A stretch of DNA of 64,000 nt from Candidatus Zixiibacteriota bacterium (lineage in GTDB: Bacteria; Zixibacteria; MSB-5A5; GN15; FEB-12): positions 406,069 to 470,068 of the forward strand of contig DAOSXA010000001.1 of assembly GCA_035380245.1 (NCBI GenBank), in the 5' to 3' direction. This document shows positions 44,038 through 53,205 of the stretch, piece by piece. The notes under the pieces were generated by a model, which worked only from the letters and a program-made list of their open reading frames with translations, made no database searches and was not told where the DNA came from. Every line of letters starts with the position of its first letter. Position 1 is the stretch's first letter. Both the position numbers and the translations under genes were made by a program.

Positions 44038-44658
44038 CTAACGGATGCCGGCGTGTTTGAGAGCGCGGGCGAATTTGGACTCGGTCTGGCGAAGATAAGG
44101 AATACCCAGCGATTCGAATATCTTGCGCAGGGAGTCAACTACCGTTTCGAGCCGATTGGTGTCGGTCAGTTCCACTTCGAGTTCATAATCAACAGAGCCG
44201 TCCGAGAATTCGGTTTTGTCGATTTCGAGAATATAATTGTAATCGCCGATCTTGAACGATTTCCGCTGACGGACATTCTCGAACTTGACCAAAATCATCA
44301 CATCCAGTTCACCGACCTTCTCTTTGAGGTATTGGACCGGGATGACGTTCATCGCCATAACATCGCGTTGCAGTGCCAGGATATCCAGCACCTCCCCGCG
44401 GCTGATCTCAGCCTCTATTTCCTGACGAATGAAGGCATCCCCCTCCTCGACCGCAATGCTCTTGATCGTTACCAGTCCACGATCGTTTTCGGCTCGCGCC
44501 CTTAGCGCCCAGCCGGATTTGGCTAGTTGGCGATCCTCGGTATCGAAGAAGGCGTTTAACTGCCGTTCTTCTTTATCGATCTGCCCCAGGAAACCAAGCA
44601 ACTTCAGGTAGTTGGTAAAAGCTCCCAAATCGAGCTTGATTTCTATCTCTTTGTTCAT
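44038..44658 (-). CDS. CYTH domain protein (class IV adenylate cyclase-like)
   Basis: This protein of about 206 residues begins with the CYTH signature ExExK (KEIEIKLDL). The expected acidic and basic strands follow: WALRARAE, FIRQEIEAEI, KFENVRQRKSF, YILEIDKTEF and YELEVELT. CYTH folds form an eight-stranded tunnel that binds triphosphates with divalent metals; members act as adenylate cyclases, thiamine triphosphatases or tripolyphosphatases, and the substrate cannot be told here. ATG 44658 is chosen because the tunnel strand starts there. A hairpin separates it from the rng gene upstream. Confidence 0.85.
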   Translation of the reverse strand: MNKEIEIKLDLGAFTNYLKLLGFLGQIDKEERQLNAFFDTEDRQLAKSGWALRARAENDRGLVTIKSIAVEEGDAFIRQEIEAEISRGEVLDILALQRDVMAMNVIPVQYLKEKVGELDVMILVKFENVRQRKSFKIGDYNYILEIDKTEFSDGSVDYELEVELTDTNRLETVVDSLRKIFESLGIPYLRQTESKFARALKHAGIR

Positions 44659-44752
44659 GCGGTTATCTGATCCCATATCTGTTGTACATTATAACGAATT
44701 GATCACCGAGGAATCAAAGATTTATTTCCAAAAAAAGCAGCGGCCAATAAAG

Positions 44753-44783
44753 AAGGGCGGAATCCGTCAGGAATTCCGCCCTT
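44753..44783 (-). terminator. hairpin terminator after rng
   Basis: AAGGGCGGAAT and ATTCCGCCCTT are perfect 11-bp arms; on the minus strand CTTTATT follows. It lies 20 nt after the ribonuclease gene. Confidence 0.7.
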
Positions 44784-44802
44784 GTCAACTCAACTCATTA
44801 GT

Positions 44803-46338
44803 TTACACTGAGTATTTCTCCGTAATCTCCACATTCTGATCGGCGTCATACACTTTATAGATATGTTCGGGGATCGTCGTGTCGCGGAGGAGGTTAATCT
44901 TGAACCGGTGGACTTTGCAGAGTCGAGCGAGACGACCGGTACCGTTGTCGGCCAGTTCTTCGGACAAGCCGGGACTGACTACCAGATGAAAACTGCGATA
45001 CTTGTTGTCAGCCTTGGCTCGCATGAACCAGCGTTCGATCTTGGTTGCGGTTGTGTCCTTGGACGGGATACGGCCGAGGCCGTTGCAATGCGGACAGGGT
45101 TCGCTCAAAGTCTGCATGTGAGAGGGACGAATCCGCTCGCGGGTCATTTCCATGATACCGAATTCGGTCACGGGATTAATGGCTCGCTTGGCGCGGTCGC
45201 GCTCGAAACAACGGCAGAACTCTTCGTAGAGCTTACGGCGGTTTTCACGGCTGTACATATCGATAAAGTCCACGATAATAAGACCGCCGATATCGCGTAA
45301 TCTAATCTGCCGAGCCGCCTCACGAGCGGCCAGAATGTTGGTCTCGAAGATCGTTTTCTCCTGATCGCGTTTGCCGACGAACCGACCGGTGTTGACGTCG
45401 ATCGTCACCATCGCTTCGGTTTGGTCGATGATCAGGTAAGCGCCCTTCTTGATCCAGACCTTCCTTTCGAGCATTTTCTCGATTTCCGGTTCCAGATTGT
45501 ACATGTCGAAAAGCGGCAGGGGGCCCTTATGAAGCTCGACCCTCTTGCGCAGGGCCGGCGCCACATGGCGGGCGAAGCTGATGATCTTCTTGTAATCGGC
45601 TCGGTTGTCAACGATCAGGCGATCGACATCTGCCGTGAAGACATCGCGAATGCGGCTGACCGTCACTTCGGCCTCCTTATGAATGAGGACCGGAGCCGGG
45701 GAACTCTCGGCTTTTCGGATCAACTTGCTCCAAAGGCGCATAAGACGTTTGATATCACCTTTGAATTCAGCTTCCGACTTACCCTCTCCCTCGGTTCGGA
45801 TAATGAGCCCGAATCCTTCGGGACGAAGCGGTTCCAGGATTTTACGCAGACGCTTCTTTTCACCCCAATGGGCAATTCGTTTCGACACGCGAATATGGTC
45901 ATCATCCGGCACCAGCACGAGAAATCGGCCGGGGATGGAGACTTCGGTTGCCACCCTGGGACCTTTGGTGCTGATCGGTTCTTTGATGACCTGAACCAGG
46001 ATTTCCTGGTTCTTTTTGAGAACGGTTTCGATTCCGGCGCGGCGTTTCTTGCGGATGATGTCGGCGGGGGATTCTTCCTCCATTTCTTCCGAGTCACCAT
46101 GGCGGGCATACACCTTGCCGACATCCGAAGAGTGCAGATAAGCTGCTTTCTCCATGCCGATGTCCACAAACGCTGCCTGCATACCCGGCAGAACGGTTTT
46201 AATGACGCCTTTATATATATCACCGGCGATGCGATCGGTGTTATGGCGGTCGACCTCGAGTTCTACCAGCTTGCCGTCCTCAAGAATAGCCACGCGGGTT
46301 TCATATTCTGTTGAGTTGATGAGGATTTCTTTTTTCAA
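44803..46338 (-). CDS. rng: ribonuclease G/E family
   Basis: This 511-residue endoribonuclease processes rRNA and turns over mRNA. An N-terminal S1-like domain (YKGVIKTVLPGMQAAFVDIG) is followed by the RNase H-like and DNase I-like regions with the metal-binding aspartates in VTIDVNTGRFVG and GGLIIVDFIDM. The zinc-link CPHCNGLGRI follows. Length fits RNase G rather than RNase E, as there is no long scaffold tail. The start is TTG 46338, which overlaps the fmt stop (TTGA) and has GGAGGTGAG upstream. Confidence 0.93.
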   Translation of the reverse strand: MKKEILINSTEYETRVAILEDGKLVELEVDRHNTDRIAGDIYKGVIKTVLPGMQAAFVDIGMEKAAYLHSSDVGKVYARHGDSEEMEEESPADIIRKKRRAGIETVLKKNQEILVQVIKEPISTKGPRVATEVSIPGRFLVLVPDDDHIRVSKRIAHWGEKKRLRKILEPLRPEGFGLIIRTEGEGKSEAEFKGDIKRLMRLWSKLIRKAESSPAPVLIHKEAEVTVSRIRDVFTADVDRLIVDNRADYKKIISFARHVAPALRKRVELHKGPLPLFDMYNLEPEIEKMLERKVWIKKGAYLIIDQTEAMVTIDVNTGRFVGKRDQEKTIFETNILAAREAARQIRLRDIGGLIIVDFIDMYSRENRRKLYEEFCRCFERDRAKRAINPVTEFGIMEMTRERIRPSHMQTLSEPCPHCNGLGRIPSKDTTATKIERWFMRAKADNKYRSFHLVVSPGLSEELADNGTGRLARLCKVHRFKINLLRDTTIPEHIYKVYDADQNVEITEKYSV

Positions 46339-47294
46339 CTGACTTTCTCACCTCCTTTCATGACCTCACCAAAACGCTCTCCCGCTTCCGGCCGCATTCC
46401 GTTCAAGAAAGAACGTCCGTCCATCGGTTTCTTCCCCTCGGGCACCAACTCCTCAATTTCGACTGCCGTATCGGCGCACTTGATCAGAAGACGCTTACGA
46501 TCGGCGAGAACCGTCCCCGGCGCGGCTTGTAAATCGACCGATTCGGTCACCGGCCGGCAACGGTATATTTTTACCTTCTTACCTCGGAAAAAGGAGTAGG
46601 CGCCCGGTCGGGTGGACAGCCCGCGCACGAAATCTTTGATCCGTTCGGCCGGAAATCCAAAATCAATCAGTCCGTCGAATGGGGTAAGTTTCGGCGCCGG
46701 CGAAGCCAGAGCGTTATCCTGCCCGGTCGGATTAAAATCCGACCGCTCGATTCGATCGAGCGTATCAAGCAGGAATTGGCCCGAAAGGTCCGAAAGCCGG
46801 GCATAGAGCGTATCGTAATTTTCGTTCGGATCGATATCCGTTTTTGTCTGAAGAATGATACTGCCGGTATCCACATCGGTGTTGAGGAAGAAACTGGTCA
46901 GGCCGGTTTCTTTTTCACCGTTGATTAATGCCCAATTAATCGGAGCCGCACCCCGATATTTAGGCAAAAGTGAGGCGTGGATATTAATGGAGCCATAACG
47001 CGGAAGACGAAACAGGCTCTCCGGCAGAATGCGAAAAGCTATCACCACGAACAGGTCCGTATTGAATTCGGCCAGTTGCTGGTGGAGTTTCTTGCTTTTA
47101 AGCGATTGAGGAGTCAGGACCGGCAAATCAAGATCATTGGCAAGACAACAGACATCAGTGGGACACTCATCACCTCGTCGCCCGCGTCTTTTAGACATGC
47201 CCGTTACCACCGCTTGCACTTCGTGCCGGCTGTTTTGGAGGGTTGCCAGCGGTTTGCACGCAAACGCAGGCGTACCCATGTAGATGATCTTCAT
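46335..47294 (-). CDS. fmt: methionyl-tRNA formyltransferase
   Basis: This 319-residue enzyme formylates Met-tRNAi using 10-formyl-tetrahydrofolate. The catalytic triad is visible as N104 and H106 in SINIHASLLPKYRGAAPINW and D142 in LNTDVDTG. An N-terminal Rossmann region (MKIIYMGTPAFA) and a C-terminal OB-like domain (about 210-315) complete the protein. It sits between def and rng, a classical fmt-def arrangement in which deformylase later removes the formyl group. Confidence 0.96.
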   Translation of the reverse strand: MKIIYMGTPAFACKPLATLQNSRHEVQAVVTGMSKRRGRRGDECPTDVCCLANDLDLPVLTPQSLKSKKLHQQLAEFNTDLFVVIAFRILPESLFRLPRYGSINIHASLLPKYRGAAPINWALINGEKETGLTSFFLNTDVDTGSIILQTKTDIDPNENYDTLYARLSDLSGQFLLDTLDRIERSDFNPTGQDNALASPAPKLTPFDGLIDFGFPAERIKDFVRGLSTRPGAYSFFRGKKVKIYRCRPVTESVDLQAAPGTVLADRKRLLIKCADTAVEIEELVPEGKKPMDGRSFLNGMRPEAGERFGEVMKGGEKVS

Positions 47295-47371
47295 GCGATG
47301 CCGGTCAGGCCGGGGCGCGGATATGATGCGGCTATATTGCTATAGACCGGGAAGAATCCGAAAAAGGCTCT

Positions 47372-47878
47372 TTACGATGCTGTCTTTATTTTACGAAGGC
47401 GGCCTTTGAGCAGGGTCCGGGTTAACGGTGACATGTGATCGATAAACAGCACACCCTGAAGATGGTCATACTCATGTAAAACCGCTCGTGCAGCCAATCC
47501 TGTGGCTTCGAGTTCGAATTCGTTTCCGTCCAGGTCGGTCGCTCTGACCTTTACTTTTCCGGGACGTGTGAGTCTCTGATAAATCCCGGGGAAGGACAAA
47601 CAGCCTTCCTCCATTTCTTGCTCTCCCTCGGTTGCAATAATCTCGGGATTTATGAATACTCTCAGGGTTTCGGTAATGTCTACCGCCGACAAATCAACAA
47701 TGAAAAGGCGTTTGAGAACGCCTATCTGGACCGCTGAAAGGCCCAGACCCTTTGCTTTTTTCAGAGTGTCCGACATATTGGACACTAAATCTTTGATTTC
47801 CTGGTCGATCTTTTCAATCGGCTCGGAAACTTCCCTTAAAACGGGTTCGCCGTAAGTTACAATCCGGCGCTCAGCCAC
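47372..47878 (-). CDS. def: peptide deformylase
   Basis: This 168-residue metalloenzyme removes the formyl group from nascent proteins. Its three motifs are GLSAVQIGV (about 46-54), EGCLSFPG with metal ligand C93, and HEYDHLQG with H135, E136, H139. The start is GTG 47878 with AGGAG 5 nt upstream; a longer frame to 47980 would overlap yajC and is rejected. In motif 1 the usual AAPQ reads SAVQ, still compatible with activity. Confidence 0.95.
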   Translation of the reverse strand: MAERRIVTYGEPVLREVSEPIEKIDQEIKDLVSNMSDTLKKAKGLGLSAVQIGVLKRLFIVDLSAVDITETLRVFINPEIIATEGEQEMEEGCLSFPGIYQRLTRPGKVKVRATDLDGNEFELEATGLAARAVLHEYDHLQGVLFIDHMSPLTRTLLKGRLRKIKTAS

Positions 47879-47891
47879 GGCTGCTCCTAAT

Positions 47892-48203
47892 TCAAGCTTC
47901 GACCCGACCGGCAATCGAGGATTTGAGGAACTCCATTTTAATTTCGCCAACCTTGAGGACGATGATCTTACGGTCGTCATCGATGGCGAATATGGTTCCG
48001 AACATCCCGCCGGAGGTCACTACTCTATCACCTTTTTTCAGCTCATTTAAAAGCTGTTCATGTTCCTTTTGTTTTTTTCGCTGCGGACGGATCATCAGCA
48101 GATACATCAGGACGAAAATCAGGCCGAACCAAATCAGGGTGATCATGCCACCACCGCCGCCGTCCTGTCCGCCAGCCATTAATATTGGCCAGTTGCTAAT
48201 CAA
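47892..48203 (-). CDS. yajC: preprotein translocase accessory subunit YajC
   Basis: This 103-residue single-span inner-membrane protein has the typical YajC order: a helix (ITLIWFGLIFVLMYLLMI), the basic RPQRKKQKEHEQLLNELKKGD and the strand region VVTSGGMFGTIFAID. YajC associates with SecDF and SecYEG. The start is TTG 48203 with AAGGAG upstream. It heads the yajC-def-fmt-rng operon, while secD-secF lie about 32 kb away. The N-terminus carries a Gly-rich GGQDGGGGGM stretch. Confidence 0.93.
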   Translation of the reverse strand: MISNWPILMAGGQDGGGGGMITLIWFGLIFVLMYLLMIRPQRKKQKEHEQLLNELKKGDRVVTSGGMFGTIFAIDDDRKIIVLKVGEIKMEFLKSSIAGRVEA

Positions 48204-48354
48204 AACTTCTCCTTATCATTATCGGTCAACTGCTCAATATCTGAACAGGCTAATATCTGGCCGACAAAGGTATAAGTCAACCGTTTGTTTGCCAAGCAAT
48301 TGATTATAGAAATTAAACCGGACTATTTGGGCCCCGGTTCCCGGAAGACACAAA

Positions 48355-48380
48355 GCCGTCAGACAAAGACGCCTGACGGC
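48355..48380 (-). terminator. hairpin after mscS, related to repeat module F
   Basis: On the minus strand GCCGTCAG pairs with CTGACGGC. It differs at only two bases from the 26-bp palindrome at 22525-22550. It lies 11 nt past the channel gene's stop codon. Confidence 0.65.
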
Positions 48381-48390
48381 GCAAAAACAC

Positions 48391-49302
48391 TCAGCCCACG
48401 GACTCCTTGTCTTCCCGACGAATCCGTAGCGGCGGGGCGGAACCGTCCTTGCCCTCACCCATATACAAGGTAATGTTCGGGAAGGGAATCTCGATATTCC
48501 GCTCGTCAAACGCCGCCTTAAGCAACCGGTTGTAGGCACGCCTGATTTTCCATTGCTTGATCGGGAGGGTTTTGATACGCGCTTTAATAACCAGCGCTGA
48601 ATCGCCGAACTGGTCCAAACCAAGAATTTCAATATCTTCCAGGATATAGTCTTTGTAGTTGGGATCTTGCCGCAGCTTTCCGCCGATCTCGGCCATCACT
48701 TCGATCACCTCGTCGATATCCTCGCGGTAAGCCACACCGATTTCCAGCAGGCAATAACTGAATTCCTTGGTCATATTGGTTACGACGGTGATGTTGGAGT
48801 TCGGGATATAGTGCACGTTGCCGTCAAGACCGCGAATTACCACCTGGCGGAGGTTGACTCTTTCCACGATCCCGCTCTTATCGGCTATCTCGACCACGTC
48901 ACCCACGCGAATCTCATCATCCAGAAGAATGAAGAAACCATTGGCGACATCCTGAACAATGTGTTGGGCTCCGAAGCCGATCGCGATACCGGCGACGCCG
49001 GCGGCGGCCAGGAGCGGCCCGATTTCTATTCCGAGTTGCTGAAGGATCAACATAACCGCCACTGACAAAACAGCCAGACGCATCACCGTGCGGAACATGG
49101 AACCGAGCGTTTCAGCCCGTTTCAGATGTTCGTTATCATCGCGGACACGTTTGTATATTGCGGTTAACCGATTGGCTATGACACTCACGATCAGCAGGGC
49201 CAGGAATGTGAGAAGCAGTATTACTCCCAGTTTGATACCCTGCGTTGTGAGCCAATGGATTACGTCTTCCCAGGCGATGTGCACTTCTTCAATTGGATTC
49301 AA
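48391..49302 (-). CDS. small-conductance mechanosensitive channel (MscS family)
   Basis: This 303-residue protein has three predicted membrane helices. The pore helix contains the Gly/Ala-rich LLAAAGVAGIAIGFGAQHIVQDVANGFFIL, abbreviated here to AAAGVAGIAIGFGAQ, followed by the beta domain opening with DEIRVGDVVEI. MscS channels open under hypo-osmotic membrane tension to release solutes. The C-terminal cytosolic part ends with a short charged tail (GEGKDGSAPPLRIRREDKE). It is downstream of corA on the same strand. Confidence 0.93.
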   Translation of the reverse strand: MNPIEEVHIAWEDVIHWLTTQGIKLGVILLLTFLALLIVSVIANRLTAIYKRVRDDNEHLKRAETLGSMFRTVMRLAVLSVAVMLILQQLGIEIGPLLAAAGVAGIAIGFGAQHIVQDVANGFFILLDDEIRVGDVVEIADKSGIVERVNLRQVVIRGLDGNVHYIPNSNITVVTNMTKEFSYCLLEIGVAYREDIDEVIEVMAEIGGKLRQDPNYKDYILEDIEILGLDQFGDSALVIKARIKTLPIKQWKIRRAYNRLLKAAFDERNIEIPFPNITLYMGEGKDGSAPPLRIRREDKESVG

Positions 49303-49327
49303 GAGAGTCCTTTCCGCAGTCTATCGT

Positions 49328-50410
49328 CTAGAACCATTTCTTGCGGCGGAAATAGAGCACCATTCCGCCGCCTATCACAAAGACCAGTCCCCAGAACAAC
49401 AGATAACCGTAAGGGAGACGGAGTTCGGGCATATTGAAGGGGCTGATATCAGGGTCAAAATTCATGCCGTATACTCCGGACAGGAAACCCAGGGGAATGA
49501 AGATCGTAGCAATCACGGTAAGGACCTTCATAACCTCATTCATCCGGTTGGAAATGCTGGTCATATACAGGTCGAGCAATCCCGAAACCATGTCCCGGAA
49601 GGTTTCGACATTGTCGATCACCTGCACGACATGCTCGTACAAATCGCGCCAATAGGGTCGGAATTGGTCGTCAATATGGCTCGATTCGGTCCGCTCGACA
49701 AACCCGATAACTTCGCGCAACGGCCAGGTGGCTCGGCGCATGAGAAGCAACTCACGTTTCAGATCGTGTAACTGCCCCAGGTGTTCCTGCTCGGCGCTGT
49801 TGATCAACTCCTCTTCGAGTCCCTCAATATGCTCGCCGATCGTTTCCAGGATAACGAAATACTGGTCGACAATAGCATCGATCAGGCTGTAAGCCAGATA
49901 GTCGGCATGCATCATACGCGTGCGCGGCACCGTACGAGCCAGACGTTCCCTGACCGGCTGGAAAACATCACCGGCTACCTCCTGAAAACTGATCACCAGC
50001 CTTTCGGAAAAGATGAAACTGACCTGTTCGGACCTGATCCGATTCGTTTTCGCGTCGAAGTAAAGCATCTTCAGTATGAAGAAAATCCCTCTACTCAGTT
50101 CTTCCGACTTGGGGCGCTGACCGGTGTTCGCGATATCCTCCAGCGCCAGCGGCGGGATGTCAAACTGCTTTCCGATCTTCTGAATAACATCCGTATCATG
50201 TACACCGGTGACATTAATCCAGGTGGTGTTGGAGGAATCTCGATAGGGAAGACAGTCCTCGACTGATACGTCGTGGATCTCCGTCAATTTATCTTCGGAG
50301 TAATCGATTACATCGATTCTGGCCGGTCCCGGTCGATCTACGCCGATGTAGACAACACTTCCCGGTCCCAGACCGACCTTCTTGGATATTTTCTTCATGT
50401 ATCTGGTCAT
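49328..50410 (-). CDS. corA: CorA-family Mg2+/Co2+ transporter
   Basis: This 360-residue protein has a large N-terminal cytoplasmic alpha/beta domain, a long stalk helix and two C-terminal membrane helices. The first of these ends in the selectivity signature YGMNFD (about 313-318); the second lies in YGYLLFWGLVFVIGGGMVLYF, quoted here as FWGLVFVIGGGMVLYF, before RRKKWF. CorA pentamers carry Mg2+. ATG 50410 has GGGAG 6 nt upstream. Confidence 0.94.
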   Translation of the reverse strand: MTRYMKKISKKVGLGPGSVVYIGVDRPGPARIDVIDYSEDKLTEIHDVSVEDCLPYRDSSNTTWINVTGVHDTDVIQKIGKQFDIPPLALEDIANTGQRPKSEELSRGIFFILKMLYFDAKTNRIRSEQVSFIFSERLVISFQEVAGDVFQPVRERLARTVPRTRMMHADYLAYSLIDAIVDQYFVILETIGEHIEGLEEELINSAEQEHLGQLHDLKRELLLMRRATWPLREVIGFVERTESSHIDDQFRPYWRDLYEHVVQVIDNVETFRDMVSGLLDLYMTSISNRMNEVMKVLTVIATIFIPLGFLSGVYGMNFDPDISPFNMPELRLPYGYLLFWGLVFVIGGGMVLYFRRKKWF

Positions 50411-50563
50411 TATCTGCTCCCTTTGGAGGCTCCTGTTACCCGCCTGATGATTGTGTTCACCGTTGGTCAGGACAAGTTTTTACTCATCGATTGAATCAAG
50501 GCTGACGGATCCGTGAAAGAATGTCCGGCAATGTGAAACTGCGCTTCGACCGGGCCTTGTGCA

Positions 50564-50592
50564 TTGACAGAAATCGGATTTATCCGTAATTT
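50564..50592 (+). promoter_or_regulatory. sigma70-type promoter
   Basis: TTGACA (50564-50569), 17 bp, TAATTT (50587-50592), 40 nt before the lipoprotein gene at 50632. Confidence 0.5.
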
Positions 50593-50631
50593 GGGACTGA
50601 GTGTCTTTGTTGCCAAACAAGGGAGAAATGA

Positions 50632-51411
50632 GTGGTCAAATCGTCAAGATGGTTTTTATCAACCGTTTGCCTCATAATTGTGCTGTTGATTTCATGCTCG
50701 GGGGATGAGACTTTTCTCGGTACTTCGGATTCCGCCGAGGGAAGAGCCTACCAGGCAATTATCGATAACATAACAACTCTCAACGAAGCGGCCTCAGCCA
50801 CTCATCCATACCTGGTTAGCCAAAAAGACAGCAGTTGGTTTGATCCCAACAACTATTTCTCAGTTTTGACCCATTTGCACCCGGAAGGCAGCACGATCCT
50901 GGACTATGTCTACTACTACGACGGTGATGGGCGCCCCTTTATGTACAGCCGCCCGGATTCGGTCGAACCGATCGGTTCTTACGATGAATACGTGCTCTAT
51001 GTAACCAGCGCCCCGGAAAACAGTCCCTATTGCTATTATCTTGATCGCGTTGAAGCGGAAGACTGCGACGCCGGCTACTTTGAGGCGGTGTTGCTCCGGC
51101 TGCTCGGCGGGCAATTTTATCTGGCATGGCATAATTTGTATAACGACACGCGGGTGGTTTGCAGCCGCGCTGCCCTCGAAGCGATTGTTGATAAGTACGA
51201 TTTTGGCTCTTATGAACGCCAGGCGCTTGAAATTGAGCCCCATGTCGGATTCCGTTACGATGCCGACTATGCCTATGTCAGCCTGGTGACTTTCACCAAG
51301 TGGGGTGGATTGTATCGCCGGGAATATCGCGTTTCTCGAACGCTACCCCTGGAAGTTAGTCAATTCAATTCGATCTGTCTGGCCCATTATGATTGCGGCT
51401 ATGTTTATTAA
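50632..51411 (+). CDS. hypothetical lipoprotein
   Basis: This 259-residue protein has a lipoprotein signal ending VLLISCSG (lipidated Cys about 22). The mature domain is rich in Tyr and Asp (LDYVYYYDGDGRPFMYSR; YVLYVTSAPENSPYCYYLD; DYAYVSLVTFTKWGGLYRREY), suggesting a compact beta-rich fold. I recognise no family. The start is GTG 50632 with GGGAG nearby; the ATG at 50626 is out of frame. It has its own promoter. Confidence 0.7.
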   Translation: MVKSSRWFLSTVCLIIVLLISCSGDETFLGTSDSAEGRAYQAIIDNITTLNEAASATHPYLVSQKDSSWFDPNNYFSVLTHLHPEGSTILDYVYYYDGDGRPFMYSRPDSVEPIGSYDEYVLYVTSAPENSPYCYYLDRVEAEDCDAGYFEAVLLRLLGGQFYLAWHNLYNDTRVVCSRAALEAIVDKYDFGSYERQALEIEPHVGFRYDADYAYVSLVTFTKWGGLYRREYRVSRTLPLEVSQFNSICLAHYDCGYVY

Positions 51412-51792
51412 GACCACCATCGGCCTGAGATATCCCCAATATCCTATATTGTAACAAAACGGACACCGGGATCGAAAAGGATGTCGGCGGTTGAATTCCT
51501 CTGGGAACGTTATTGTTGCCGAGGGACGGATTAAAGAGCTGTGCCCTTTGCCATTCCAGAAAAACACGACCACAATGCGGGCGACACAAGGCCGCCCGCT
51601 ACACGAGGTTAGAACCACTGAACGCGTAGCGGCGGGGATTTGTCTCCGCCGCAGAAGGTTTTTTCAACAGCCCCATTGGCCGGAACCTCAGAATTTTATA
51701 GTCTCCGGAAATCCTGTTCATGGTTCACTTCACATACCACTTGCTGTTGGCCCACCCCTTGGTTTAATTCATCGTGACATAAGGAGGACGAG
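51412..51792. other. intergenic region with a 165-bp repeat copy
   Basis: No gene is supported. It contains copy 2 of the 165-bp element and then the AAGGAGGA ribosome-binding site of the RidA gene. Confidence 0.6.
51504..51668 (+). repeat. 165-bp MITE-like element, copy 2
   Basis: Same length as the other two copies. The inner hairpins GCGGGCGACACAAGG and GCGTAGCGGCGGGG are well kept, while the left inverted end has decayed (ATTAAAGAGCT in place of GTTGAAAAAGC). Confidence 0.8.
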
Positions 51793-52179
51793 ATGAAAGA
51801 AGTGATAAAAACCCAGAACGCTCCGGCAGCAATCGGACCGTATTCACAGGCCATCCGAGCTTCCGGGGAAACGATGCTGTTTTGTTCGGGTCAGATTGCA
51901 CTCGACCCGGTCGGAGGAAATCTGGTCGGCACTAACGCGGCACAACAAGCACGACAGGTTTTGAACAATCTCAAGGCAGTGATTGAAGCTGCCTCCGGCA
52001 ATCTATCGCAAGTAGTCAAGACGACCATATATCTCAGCGATATCAACGATTTCAGCGCGGTAAACGAGGTCTACGCCGAGTTTTTCGATAACCGTCCCCC
52101 GGCCCGCGCCGCCGTAGCCGCAGCCGCTCTTCCCAAGGGCGCCAAAGTCATGATCGAGGCCATTGCCGTTCTCGGTTGA
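51793..52179 (+). CDS. ridA: RidA family reactive-intermediate deaminase
   Basis: This 128-residue protein has the YjgF/YER057c/UK114 fold: AAIGPYSQAIRASGETMLFCSGQI at the N-terminus (quoted as AIGPYSQAIRASG), the active-site arginine in RPPARAAVAAAALPKGAKVMIE and the final IEAIAVL. RidA hydrolyses reactive enamine/imine intermediates made by PLP enzymes such as threonine dehydratase, protecting PLP enzymes. AAGGAGGA precedes the ATG. It is followed by a hairpin at 52220-52249. Confidence 0.95.
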   Translation: MKEVIKTQNAPAAIGPYSQAIRASGETMLFCSGQIALDPVGGNLVGTNAAQQARQVLNNLKAVIEAASGNLSQVVKTTIYLSDINDFSAVNEVYAEFFDNRPPARAAVAAAALPKGAKVMIEAIAVLG

Positions 52180-52219
52180 GAACAAACAATAATCACAAAC
52201 ATCTGACGGTGCCATAACG

Positions 52220-52249
52220 AAGCCGCCGATCTTACGACCGGCGGCTTCA
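52220..52249 (+). terminator. hairpin after ridA
   Basis: GAAGCCGCCG and CGGCGGCTTC form a perfect 10-bp stem, but the following bases are not T-rich. Confidence 0.55.
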
Positions 52250-52283
52250 CCATAAGAGCACTGTTGCTAATGGCATTGAGCGG

Positions 52284-52883
52284 TTAATACCACTCAAGTT
52301 CTTTCAGAGCCGGAATATCTTCGAACATTTCGTAATTTATCTCTTCGAAAAGATCCGCCATATCCTCGAGATATTCGGCTTTCTGCTCCAGCCGCTCCGC
52401 CTTGGTTTCGATCTTATCCGCGGCCAGTTCCATGTCGCGCTCGAAATCATCATCGTCGTACGAGGTGAAAAGCATCTTAAAAAGCCCGCCGATAGCCTGA
52501 AGCCCCAATTTGGCTCCATGGATGCCTATTTTGGCTCCTTCCCAGCCGATCTCCTTGGCATAATCGCGTAACTCGAAGATGAGCGTGTAATAATCATCTA
52601 CCAGTTTTTGCTGGTCGGCGTTCAGTTCGACCTTGACCTCGTTGACATACAGCTCGTGTTTCTCATTGATCAGGATCTCGTCATCGAAATAAAGCTCGTG
52701 CGTCAGATAGATATCTTCATCATCGATCTCTATCTGGACTTCGCCCATTCGGCATTTGTTGAGGCTGGTTATACTGATCTCGTGATCGCTGTCGTTATCG
52801 AAATAAACACGTGGAGACGCCAGAGCGTATGAGCATGTCAGGCTCAAAGCCAGCATCACGAGCAGTATTGTGATCTTTTTCAT
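52284..52883 (-). CDS. DUF2884 (YggN-like) secreted protein
   Basis: This protein of about 199 residues has a signal peptide (MKKITILLVMLALSLTCS start, ending ALAS). A domain of paired beta strands with negative charge follows (IEIDDEDIYLTHELYFDD; INEKHELYVNEVKVEL), then a helical region opening with ADQQKLVDDYYTLI and running through AKLGLQAIGGLFKML. This order matches YggN/DUF2884, periplasmic proteins of unknown role; the C-terminal KIETKAERLEQKAEYLEDM is probably coiled coil. ATG 52883 with GGGAAATGGT upstream is preferred over 52931. Confidence 0.7.
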   Translation of the reverse strand: MKKITILLVMLALSLTCSYALASPRVYFDNDSDHEISITSLNKCRMGEVQIEIDDEDIYLTHELYFDDEILINEKHELYVNEVKVELNADQQKLVDDYYTLIFELRDYAKEIGWEGAKIGIHGAKLGLQAIGGLFKMLFTSYDDDDFERDMELAADKIETKAERLEQKAEYLEDMADLFEEINYEMFEDIPALKELEWY

Positions 52884-53205
52884 ACCATTTCCCTTTGCGC
52901 AGAAATCAAACCTCATCTTATAGGCTTCCATACGAATTCACTCCCCTCAGGTTTCGGTTGTGACTAAAAAATGATGGGGCATCCCTGCGTCCCGGATCCT
53001 GTTGATCAATGGAACTTGTTAACGCAGGGCCACTTGCCGTGTGATAAGCGTATGGGGAATGCCGTCCGGCAACGATTCGGATCCGATAAAATAACTCCGA
53101 TTAAAAAGCCCCTCTGCCGTGTGAAGTTCGAATGGACCGATACACAGCCGAGGGGCTAAGCAATTACACCGCTAAATCGATGCTCAATCTATAAAGATTC
53201 GAGAC
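52884..53205. other. intergenic region
   Basis: Apart from the terminator at 53108-53158 I see nothing in this 322-bp interval. Confidence 0.5.
53108..53158 (-). terminator. terminator of the dehydratase-like gene
   Basis: On the minus strand AGCCCCTCGGCTGTGT faces ACACGGCAGAGGGGCT, followed by TTTTTAAT. The stem is long with a 20-nt loop. Confidence 0.75.

Noticed and set aside
47879..47980. Longer N-terminus for peptide deformylase
   Set aside because: It would overlap yajC and add residues foreign to the family; GTG 47878 with AGGAG fits.
53108..53158. tRNA-like GTTCGAA in a stem-loop
   Set aside because: There is no acceptor or anticodon structure; it is the loop of a terminator.
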